Source: Sphingomonadaceae bacterium (lineage in GTDB: Bacteria > Pseudomonadota > Alphaproteobacteria > Sphingomonadales > Sphingomonadaceae). Taken from it: a DNA stretch of 13,633 bases. A program made the position numbers and the translations under genes. Below, in pieces: positions 5,917 through 12,121 of the stretch (within the stretch, counting starts at the first letter, position 1; each line of letters opens with the position of its first letter). The notes below the pieces were generated by a model that was not told where the DNA came from, ran no database searches, and was given only the letters and a program-made list of their open reading frames with translations. Where the stretch lies: contig JAFAZM010000058.1 in NCBI GenBank assembly GCA_019239785.1, forward strand, positions 1 to 13,633, given 5' to 3'.

Positions 5917-8900
5917 TTACTCCGCCGCGGCGGCGCGGGCGGCTTCGTCGGCGATGGGCATGTCGAGGGTGAAGCGCAGGCCGTCGGGACGGGTTTCGAC
6001 CGAGGTCTTGGCGTCGAGCTCGTAGGGGAGGATGCGGGTCAGCAATTCGATGCCGAACCCCTCCCGCGACGGCGCCGGTATGGTGCGGCCGTCGATCGTC
6101 TCCTGCCAGGAGAAGTTCAGCCGTCGCGCCCCGTCCGGGCCGTCGACGCTCCAGGCGATCGCGACTCGGCCGGAGGCCTCGTTCAGCGCGCCGTGCTTGG
6201 CGGCGTTGGTGGTGAGCTCGTGGACCGCGAGGTTCAGCGATTCGGCGGCCTTGTGCGGCAGCGCGACCGGTGGCCCCTCGACGGTCAGCTGCTCCCCGGC
6301 GCCGACGGCGTGCGCCTGCAGCTCGGTCTGGATAAGCTGGGCGAGGTCGAGGTCGACGTCGGGCGTCCGGGTCACCGCCGCCTGCACGCGGGCGAAAGCG
6401 TCGAGGCGGCCGTTCAGATGGGAGACCATGTCCTCGATCGAGCTGCTCGAATGGGCGGTGCGGTTGGCGATCGACTTGACCACGGCGAGCGTGTTGCGGA
6501 CCCGATGCTGCAGCTCGGCGAGCAGCACGCGCAGCCGCGCCTCGCTCTCCCGAAGCGCGGATTCCGCGCGCACCGTGCTGGTCACGTCGAGGAAGGTGAG
6601 CACGGCGCCGGCGATGAAATTGTCGACGCTGCGATAGGGATGGACGCGGGCGATATAATGGCCGCCCTCGCGCGAGGTGACCTCGCGCTCGACCGTGCCG
6701 AGCCGGGTCAGCACCTTGCGGACATCGTCGCTCAGTTCCGGATAGGAGACGCGCGAGCCGAGATGCTCGATCGGCCGGCCGACGTCGGTCTCGAGCAGGT
6801 GGAAGACCTCGGTCGCGGCCGGGGTGAAGCTGCGCACCCGAAGCTCGTTGTCGAGGAAGACGGTCGCGATCTGGGTCGATTCGAGCAGGTTCTTGAGGTC
6901 GCTGTTGGCGCGGGCGAGATCGCTGACCCTATGGGCGAGCTCGGCATTGACCGTCTGCAGCTCCTCGTTGACCGACTGCAATTCCTCCTTCGAGGTCTCA
7001 AGCTCCTCGTTGGCGGACTGCAATTCCTCGTTGATCGACTGATATTCCTCGTTCGAGCTCTTCAGCTCCTCGTTGGTCGATTCCAATTCCTCGATCGTCG
7101 CCTGCAGCCGCTCCTTGGTGAGGCGGAGCTCGGCCTCCAGCCGTTCGACATGCTCGTCGCTGGCGCCGCCCACCCCCGCGGAGGCCGACGCCTCGGGGAG
7201 CGGGCCGGCTTCCTGGAAGACGATCATGAGCGCGGTGAGGTCTCCCGCTTCCGCAATCGGCTCGATCAGCAGCTTGACGAGGACGCTGTCGCCATTGTCG
7301 CGGATCGGCACCAGGGCGCTCTCGACCCGCCGCGCCTCCTCGATCGCGCGATGCAGAGCGGCGCGCAGATCGAGCCGCAGGTCGCGATGGACGAGATTCA
7401 GGAGATTGAGCGTCGCCGTCCCGGTGGCCGGCTCCAGATAGCGGCCGGTGCGGCCGGAGAAATGGAGCACCTCATAATCGCGGTCGACGACGACATAGGC
7501 CGGCGCATAACGCTCGGCGAGATGGGCCGCGCGGCGGCCGATCCCCGCCGACAGGCCGGCCGGACGGACCGGCGGCGGCAGCTTGTCGGGCAGCATTTCG
7601 CGGCGGCCGGTGCGCGCCGAGAGCGGGAATTCGGGCAGGACCCGGACCGCGGTCTCGACGCGCCGGAACAGGCGGTTCTTGCGGTCGATCGGCGTGAAGA
7701 GCTTCTGGTGACGGGTGACGTTCTCGGACGAGCCGAGGAAGAGGATGCCGCCCGGCCGCAGCGAGAAATGAAAGATCGGGATCACCCGGTCCTGCAGCTC
7801 GGTGTTCAGATAGATGAGCAGATTGCGGCAGGAGAGCAGGTCGATCCGCGAGAAAGGCGCGTCCTTGATCAGATTGTGCGGCGAGAAGATGCACATCTCG
7901 CGCAGCTCCTTGGCCACGCAATAGGTGTCGCCCTCCTTCACGAACCAGCGCGCCAGCCGCTCCGGGCCGACATGCTCGGCGATCGTGCTGGCGTAGCGGC
8001 CGGCGCGCGCCGCGCCGAGCGCCCGCGCATCCAGATCGGTCGCGAAGATCTGGACGTGGGGCGGATCGTCGAGCTCGGCGAGCCGCTCGGCGAGCAGGAT
8101 CGCGATCGAATAGGCCTCCTCGCCGGTCGCGCAGCCGAGCACCCACACCCGGAACTGGTCCTCGGCCCTCTTGCCCTTGAACAGTTTCGGGAGCTCGCGC
8201 TCCAGCACCTGGAATTCCTGCGGATCGCGGAAGAATTGGGTGACTCCGATCAGCAGGTCCTGGAAGAGATGATGGACCTCCTCCCGGTCCTTCTTGAGCT
8301 GGGCGGCATAGGCCTCGATGCTCGCGATCTGGACGACCTGCATCCGCCGCTGCACCCGGCGCAGGAAGGTGTTGGTCTTGTAGCCGTGGAAATCGTTGCC
8401 GGTGACGTTGCGCAGGACGGTGGCGATCTGCACCAATTGGTCGCTCACCTGCTGCGGGAGCTCGGCGCGGGCGTCCGCGGCGCCGAGCGTCTCCAGCCCG
8501 CGGACATAGAGCGTGATCTGGGCCGGGATCTGCTCGATCGGCAGCAGGAGGTCGACGATACCCGCCGGCGTGGCGGCACCGTGCGCCGCAGCCTCGGCCT
8601 CGCCATTGATCGATTCGGCAATGGAAAGGCCGCCATATTTCTTGGTCGCGGTCACGCCGGCGGTGCCCTCGCTGCCGAGGCCGGTCAGGATGAGGGCGAT
8701 CGCCCGCTCCTGCTCGTGCTCGGCGAGCGACATCAGCATCGAATCGACGGTGCCGCGATGGCCGACCGGCTCCTGCGCCTTGCGGACCTCGATATGGTCG
8801 TTGACCAGGGTGATCAGGTCCTCCGGGCCGCCGACATAGACATGGCCGGGCTCGAGCCGTTCGCCATTCTCTGCGATCTTCACCGGGTGGCGGCCGCCGC

Positions 8901-9114
8901 GGGAGAGGCTCCTGATCACCTGCTCGACGCCGACGCCGTCCTGCTGGCGGATTGCGATGACGTAGGCCACGCCGAGCTCGTCATCGAGAGCGGCGAAGAG
9001 GGTCTCCAGGCCGTTGAGCGAGGCTGCGCAAAGGCCGATGCCAACCACCGCGACGGGCCGCTTCCGGCCGTTCTGCCTCGCCGGCTTCTTCGCCTTGCCG
9101 CCTTTGTCCGCCAC
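5917..9114 (-). CDS. Hybrid CheB(degenerate)-CheR-PAS-coiled coil-PAS-HWE histidine kinase
   Basis: A 1065-residue cytoplasmic signalling protein. Residues 20-205: CheB-type methylesterase fold; the Ser is kept (S32) but the triad His is Q57 and the triad Asp is E149 (TGLGSEG). Residues 220-485: CheR methyltransferase with TQFFRD (292-297), SAM loop GCATGEE (327-333), FATDLD (357-362) and CRNLLIYL (429-436), all intact. Residues 530-635: PAS-like. Residues 660-742: heptad coiled coil rich in NEEL. Residues 745-850: second PAS. Residues 860-1055: HWE kinase with phosphoacceptor H870 (LQHRVRNTL), HELTTNAAKHGAL (965-977), FSWQE (1001-1005) and GFGIELL (1019-1025). There is no receiver or membrane segment, so the phosphate presumably goes to separate receivers such as the two nearby. 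The GTG start at 9114 lies 65 bp after the cheB stop, so the two form a probable operon. The signal sensed is unknown. Confidence 0.93.
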   Translation of the reverse strand: MADKGGKAKKPARQNGRKRPVAVVGIGLCAASLNGLETLFAALDDELGVAYVIAIRQQDGVGVEQVIRSLSRGGRHPVKIAENGERLEPGHVYVGGPEDLITLVNDHIEVRKAQEPVGHRGTVDSMLMSLAEHEQERAIALILTGLGSEGTAGVTATKKYGGLSIAESINGEAEAAAHGAATPAGIVDLLLPIEQIPAQITLYVRGLETLGAADARAELPQQVSDQLVQIATVLRNVTGNDFHGYKTNTFLRRVQRRMQVVQIASIEAYAAQLKKDREEVHHLFQDLLIGVTQFFRDPQEFQVLERELPKLFKGKRAEDQFRVWVLGCATGEEAYSIAILLAERLAELDDPPHVQIFATDLDARALGAARAGRYASTIAEHVGPERLARWFVKEGDTYCVAKELREMCIFSPHNLIKDAPFSRIDLLSCRNLLIYLNTELQDRVIPIFHFSLRPGGILFLGSSENVTRHQKLFTPIDRKNRLFRRVETAVRVLPEFPLSARTGRREMLPDKLPPPVRPAGLSAGIGRRAAHLAERYAPAYVVVDRDYEVLHFSGRTGRYLEPATGTATLNLLNLVHRDLRLDLRAALHRAIEEARRVESALVPIRDNGDSVLVKLLIEPIAEAGDLTALMIVFQEAGPLPEASASAGVGGASDEHVERLEAELRLTKERLQATIEELESTNEELKSSNEEYQSINEELQSANEELETSKEELQSVNEELQTVNAELAHRVSDLARANSDLKNLLESTQIATVFLDNELRVRSFTPAATEVFHLLETDVGRPIEHLGSRVSYPELSDDVRKVLTRLGTVEREVTSREGGHYIARVHPYRSVDNFIAGAVLTFLDVTSTVRAESALRESEARLRVLLAELQHRVRNTLAVVKSIANRTAHSSSSIEDMVSHLNGRLDAFARVQAAVTRTPDVDLDLAQLIQTELQAHAVGAGEQLTVEGPPVALPHKAAESLNLAVHELTTNAAKHGALNEASGRVAIAWSVDGPDGARRLNFSWQETIDGRTIPAPSREGFGIELLTRILPYELDAKTSVETRPDGLRFTLDMPIADEAARAAAAE

Positions 9115-9179
9115 TGACCTGCCCGAAACTGTCGAGTCCCTTCTCTAGCGGGAATCGGCGCGGCAAAGAAGAACGAGTT

Positions 9180-10190
9180 TCACGTCTTCTGGTCCACATC
9201 GTCGGAGCCGACCCGCATCGCGCGGATCGCCGCCGTGCGCAGAATCTCGGCATAGCGCCCATATTCCTCCGCCCGCGCCTCGTAGAGCTCGGCGACCGCC
9301 TTGCGGCCGGTGGCGCGGGCGTCCTGCGCCATCCGCGTCACCAGGGTCACCCGCTCCTCCATCACGCGAAGCGCGATCCGCATCGCCTCGTCCACCTCCT
9401 CGGTGCGGGCGGCGAGCACTTCGGCGGTCTGGGCATGGCCGATCTGGCAGCGATAGCGGAGCGGCCTTTCGTCCCGCATCTCGGACAGGACGCCCTGGCA
9501 TTCCGGGCAGGAAAGCGCGCTCGGATCGGCGATCTTGCGGAGCGCCGCCGCGCCGAGGCGGGCGCCGGCGGCGATCTCCACCTCGAGCGCGAGGCCGGGC
9601 GGCGGCGGAAAGCCTTCGCCCGCATCGGTGCCGGCCAGCCGCGCAAGCAGCGCACCGAGCTCCGCGGCGGGCGCGACCTCGTCGGCAAGCACCGTCTCGA
9701 GCGCCGCGCGCGGCATCTGGTCGACCTCCGCGTCGAGCGGATGCTGGACCACGGCGGTGCCGCCGCAGGCCTTGATCGCGGCGAGGCCGGAGGCGCCGTC
9801 GTTGAGCATGCCGGTGAGGACGGCGCCCACCGCGCGCGGGCCGTAGAACAAAGCGGCGGAGCGGAACAAAGGGTCGATCGCCGGCCGCGCCATATTCTCG
9901 CGCGGGCCGTCGCCAAGCCGGATCGTGCCCTCGACGAGCAGCATGTGCCGGTCGGGCGCGGCGACATAGACATGGCCCTGCTCCACCGGCTGGCCGTCGA
10001 GGGCCCGGCTGACCGGAAGCGGGCCGGCATTGGCGAGGATGTCGACGAGATGGGCCGGCGCGTGGGTGGGCATGTGGGTCGCGACGAACAGGCTGGCGGG
10101 CAGGTCGCCGGGCAGATCCCGCATGATCCGGCGCAGGACGGCGCTGCTGCCCGCCGATCCGCCGATGACGATGATGTCTTTCTTGGCCAT
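9180..10190 (-). CDS. cheB: Protein-glutamate methylesterase CheB, no receiver domain
   Basis: A 336-residue protein with the full CheB triad: S12 in GGSAG, H39 in ATHMP and D131 in LNDGASG. It would demethylate methylglutamate (or deamidate glutamine) in a partner protein. The classical N-terminal receiver is absent, so activity is not controlled by CheA phosphorylation within this chain. After the catalytic domain (about 1-185) come a linker, a small zinc-ribbon-like segment (CPEC...YRCQIGH, about 230-255) and a helical C-terminal tail rich in Glu/Arg. The ATG at 10190 is chosen for the GGAGG site 8 nt upstream and because the fold begins at once (KKDIIVIGGSAG); a longer in-frame extension upstream is non-homologous. 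It precedes the CheB-CheR-kinase gene by 65 bp and diverges from REC1. Without MCPs nearby, its substrate may belong to the kinase module; this is inferred. Confidence 0.93.
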   Translation of the reverse strand: MAKKDIIVIGGSAGSSAVLRRIMRDLPGDLPASLFVATHMPTHAPAHLVDILANAGPLPVSRALDGQPVEQGHVYVAAPDRHMLLVEGTIRLGDGPRENMARPAIDPLFRSAALFYGPRAVGAVLTGMLNDGASGLAAIKACGGTAVVQHPLDAEVDQMPRAALETVLADEVAPAAELGALLARLAGTDAGEGFPPPPGLALEVEIAAGARLGAAALRKIADPSALSCPECQGVLSEMRDERPLRYRCQIGHAQTAEVLAARTEEVDEAMRIALRVMEERVTLVTRMAQDARATGRKAVAELYEARAEEYGRYAEILRTAAIRAMRVGSDDVDQKT

Positions 10191-10215
10191 TGCGTCGGCC
10201 TCCGCCCTCCCAAGC

Positions 10216-10268
10216 GAACGGGGCGCCGCTCCGTTCCCCACGTGGAACGGATGCCCGCGCGAGCCATT
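10216..10268. promoter_or_regulatory. Inverted GAACGG repeats in the cheB/REC1 divergent region
   Basis: Three GAACGG units alternate in orientation: GAACGG 10216-10221, CCGTTCC 10231-10237 and GGAACGG 10244-10250. They make two overlapping inverted repeats with spacers of 9 and 6 bases. The third unit is also the -35 half of a near match to the alphaproteobacterial EcfG promoter (GGAAC, 16 bases, CATT at 10265-10268; consensus GGAAC-N16/17-CGTT) directed toward REC1. It may be an operator, a stress-sigma promoter, or both. Confidence 0.35.
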
Positions 10269-10303
10269 GGGCTTTCGAGAGGATATTGAAACGGGAACCG
10301 CAA

Positions 10304-10685
10304 GTGCCCGCCCCCCCCCCCGCTCAGAGGCGCGCGCATCCTCGTCGCCGAAGACGAATATCTGCTCGCCGACGATCTCGCCCAGGCGCTGCGCGCCGCC
10401 GGGGCGATTCCGGTCGGTCCGGTCGGCACCTTGTCCCAGGCCGAAGCCAAAGCCGGCAAAGGCGGCCTGAACGGCGCCGTGCTGGACATGAACCTGCGCG
10501 GCGAGACCGCCTTCGGCCTCGCCCAGCAGCTCGCGGCCGCCGGCGTGCCCTGCGTGATCGTCTCCGGTTATAGCGAGCAGGCGGTGCCGGCCGTGATCGC
10601 CGGGATCCGGCGGCTGGAGAAGCCCGTCGACACGCGCGCGGTGATCGATGCGCTGGCGGCGCAGATGGGGGCGGCGGCGAGGTAG
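10304..10685 (+). CDS. Single-domain response regulator REC1, start out of frame across a poly-C run
   Basis: From about 10323 to TAG 10683-10685 one frame encodes a complete receiver: ARILVAEDE (acidic pair), AVLDMNLRGE (phosphoacceptor Asp), CVIVSGYS and LEKPV (conserved Lys). There is no output domain. That frame has no ATG, GTG or TTG between the stop at 10287-10289 and the domain. The plausible starts GTG 10304 and TTG 10286 are one base out of frame; removing one of the eleven C at 10311-10321 joins them, giving a 126-residue protein from GTG that begins MPAPPPLRGARILVAEDE. The interval length is therefore not a multiple of three. An in-frame TTG at 10431 would lack the acidic pair and first helix and should not fold. 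The VSGYS block is a variant of the FAT GUY motif of general-stress receivers. It is a paralogue of REC2, which it faces. Confidence 0.8.
10311..10321 (+). repeat. Poly-C homopolymer (11 C)
   Basis: Eleven consecutive C lie between the likely start codon and the receiver domain of REC1. Ten C would keep the GTG (10304) or TTG (10286) start in frame; eleven do not. Such runs slip during replication and are also error-prone in sequencing. Confidence 0.95.
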
Positions 10686-10710
10686 GGCCGGAGCTACGCA
10701 CCGCCAAAAC

Positions 10711-10876
10711 CTCCCCTCCCTTCGCACGGCAAAGTCCAGCGCGTGCAATGGGTTGTGAGGGAGGGGCCAAGGGGTGGGTTTGTCCCTGTCCGCCGACATC
10801 CGAGGGCGACCCACCCCCCTGCCCCTCCCTCTCGGGCGCCGCGTCTTTCCGCGCGAGCCAGCGCGAAGGGAGGGAG
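10711..10876. repeat. Nested G/C-rich inverted repeats between convergent REC genes
   Basis: This block nearly fills the 200-bp gap between the two receiver genes and has no coding sequence. CTCCCCTCCCTTCGC (10711-10725) is matched at the far end by GCGAAGGGAGGGAG (10863-10876). Inside, GAGGGAGGGGCCAAGGGGTG (from 10757) is matched by the C-rich segment 10808-10833 that begins GACCCACCCCC. It shares the CCCACCCCC...CCCCTCCCT theme with the hairpin near 5870-5906. It may act as a terminator for both genes or be a dispersed repeat element. Confidence 0.6.
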
Positions 10877-10885
10877 CTTGGCGGC

Positions 10886-11224
10886 TCAGGCTTCGGCGAG
10901 CATAAGGGTGGCGAGCGCCTCGGGCCGGAAGGGCTTTTCGATGCGCGGCTTGTCGCGGAAGCGCCGGGGCAGGGTCTCGCAGCTATAGCCGGTCGCGATC
11001 ACATAGGGGATGCCAGCCGCCTCGAGCCGGTCGGCGATCGGGAAGCTCATCTCGCCGCGCAAGTTGATATCGAGCACGGCGCGGTCGACCCGCTCGCGGG
11101 TGAGCGCCTGCTCCGCCTCGGCCAAGGTGCCGACCGGCCCGACTACCTCGGCGCCGCGCGCGCCCAGCGCCGCAGCGAGATCGTCGGCCAGATAATATTC
11201 GTCCTCGACGATCAGCACGCGCAT
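10886..11224 (-). CDS. Single-domain response regulator REC2 (FAT GUY type)
   Basis: A 112-residue stand-alone receiver. The acidic pocket is E7-D8, the phosphoacceptor is D52 (VLDINLRGE), the switch Thr is T78 in YVIATGYS, and the conserved Lys is K97 in EKPF. YVIATGYS fits the FAT GUY motif described for alphaproteobacterial single-domain regulators of the general stress response (SdrG in Sphingomonas, MrrA in Caulobacter), which work as phosphate relays among HWE-type kinases. With no DNA-binding domain, it should act by phosphotransfer or protein contact. The ATG at 11224 is the natural start, with AAGGGGG some 14 nt upstream. It diverges from the crp-kinase operon across a region with operator-like repeats and converges on its paralogue REC1. 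The GAF-HWE kinase is the most likely cognate partner by position; this is inferred. Confidence 0.92.
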   Translation of the reverse strand: MRVLIVEDEYYLADDLAAALGARGAEVVGPVGTLAEAEQALTRERVDRAVLDINLRGEMSFPIADRLEAAGIPYVIATGYSCETLPRRFRDKPRIEKPFRPEALATLMLAEA

Positions 11225-11296
11225 GGCCGACGGCCCCCTTGCCCAGTGAGATTTAACATAGGTTAGCTACTTTCGCGCGCGCTTCGTCTGTTCCTT

Positions 11297-11353
11297 CGCG
11301 CAATTGCCGTTTCACTCCTATAACATAGATGAGCGTAGGCACCCAATTGCGCG
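11297..11353. promoter_or_regulatory. Inverted CGCGCAATTG boxes in the REC2/crp divergent promoter region
   Basis: CGCGCAATTG (11297-11306) and its exact complement CAATTGCGCG (11344-11353) lie 37 bp apart. Between them is a plus-strand -10-like TATAAC (11319-11324) with no good -35 box. The left box also contains the 8-bp palindrome GCAATTGC (11300-11307). The arrangement suggests a regulator binding both sides of the promoter of the crp-kinase operon; Crp itself is a candidate, though the boxes do not match the classical CRP or FNR consensus. Confidence 0.4.
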
Positions 11354-11380
11354 GCTAGGAAGCAGGGGGCTCGCAACAGA

Positions 11381-12121
11381 TTGGTCGGACCGCTGCAATA
11401 TCATCTCGAAGCTTTTGCAAGGCTTTCGCAACAGGATCGAGCGCTGATCGACCGCTTGACGCGCAAGAATGTGCGCGAGGTGGGGGCGCGGCGCGACCTC
11501 GTCCGCGAGGGCGAGAAGCCGCGCGCCGTCAACGTCGTGCTGGACGGCTGGGCCTGCCGCTACAAGCAGCTTCCGGACGGAAGGCGCCAGGTCGTCTCCT
11601 TCTTCCTCCCCGGCGACCTGTGCGACGCCAACGTCTTCATCCTCAGGGAGATGGACCATTCGATCGGCGCGATCACCAAGGTCCGCTATGCCGAGATCAT
11701 GCCGGCGGATTTCGAGGATCTGATGACGCAGAGCCCGCGGATCACCCAGGCCCTGTGGTGGCACGAGTTGGTGACCGCGGCGGTCCAGCGCGAATGGACG
11801 ACCAATGTCGGCCAGCGCAGCGCCTATGAGCGGATCGCGCACCTGCTGTGCGAGCTGTTCATCCGGCTGCGGCAGGTTCAGCTCACCGAGGGCGAGAGTT
11901 GCGACTTCCCGCTGACGCAGACCGACATCGCCGACGCGACCGGGCTCACTTCGGTACATGTCAACCGGACCCTGCAGGAATTGCGGCGCGAGGGGCTGAT
12001 CGGGCTGGCCGGCAAGAGGTTGACGATCCCGGACCTGCGCGCGCTGATGAACGTTTCGATGTTCAACGCGAACTATCTGCATCTCGATCGCGAGGGCCGC
12101 CATCTGGACGCGAATGACTGA
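11381..12121 (+). CDS. Crp/Fnr-family transcriptional regulator
   Basis: A 246-residue regulator. Residues about 10-120 form the cyclic-nucleotide-binding-type beta barrel (REGEKPRAVNVVLDGWACRY, then QVVSFFLPGDLCD). A long dimer helix region follows (about 125-165). The winged helix-turn-helix is at about 178-208 (LTQTDIADATGLTSVHVNRT, then LQELRREGLI). The N-terminal cysteine cluster that binds Fe-S in FNR is missing, so it is not an oxygen-sensing FNR in the classical way. Its ligand cannot be told, and the phosphate-contacting Arg-Ser pair of cAMP-binding CRP is not evident. The TTG at 11381 is the only start after the in-frame stop at 11336-11338. The last 8 bp overlap the kinase gene, so both are made from one message. 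The protein may control its own operon and the divergent REC2 gene. Confidence 0.92.
   Translation: MVGPLQYHLEAFARLSQQDRALIDRLTRKNVREVGARRDLVREGEKPRAVNVVLDGWACRYKQLPDGRRQVVSFFLPGDLCDANVFILREMDHSIGAITKVRYAEIMPADFEDLMTQSPRITQALWWHELVTAAVQREWTTNVGQRSAYERIAHLLCELFIRLRQVQLTEGESCDFPLTQTDIADATGLTSVHVNRTLQELRREGLIGLAGKRLTIPDLRALMNVSMFNANYLHLDREGRHLDAND

Noticed and set aside
6891..7125. DNA-level tandem repeats as a CRISPR or minisatellite
   Set aside because: The 21-bp periodicity comes from the coiled-coil heptads in a coding frame; the units are degenerate and lack spacers.
6193..9117. A 974-codon open frame on the plus strand across the CheB-CheR-kinase gene
   Set aside because: It is antisense to a gene with several recognisable domains; its translation is repetitive Arg/Gly/Asp/Leu-rich with no family motif, an expected product of GC-rich codon bias.
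10214..10237. Minus-strand GGAAC...CGTT as an EcfG promoter for cheB
   Set aside because: The spacer is only 12 bases, whereas EcfG promoters need about 16-17.
9180..10814. A 544-residue version of CheB starting far upstream
   Set aside because: The extension overlaps REC1 and the divergent promoter region and has no domain; the ATG at 10190 has a good ribosome binding site and begins the CheB fold at once.
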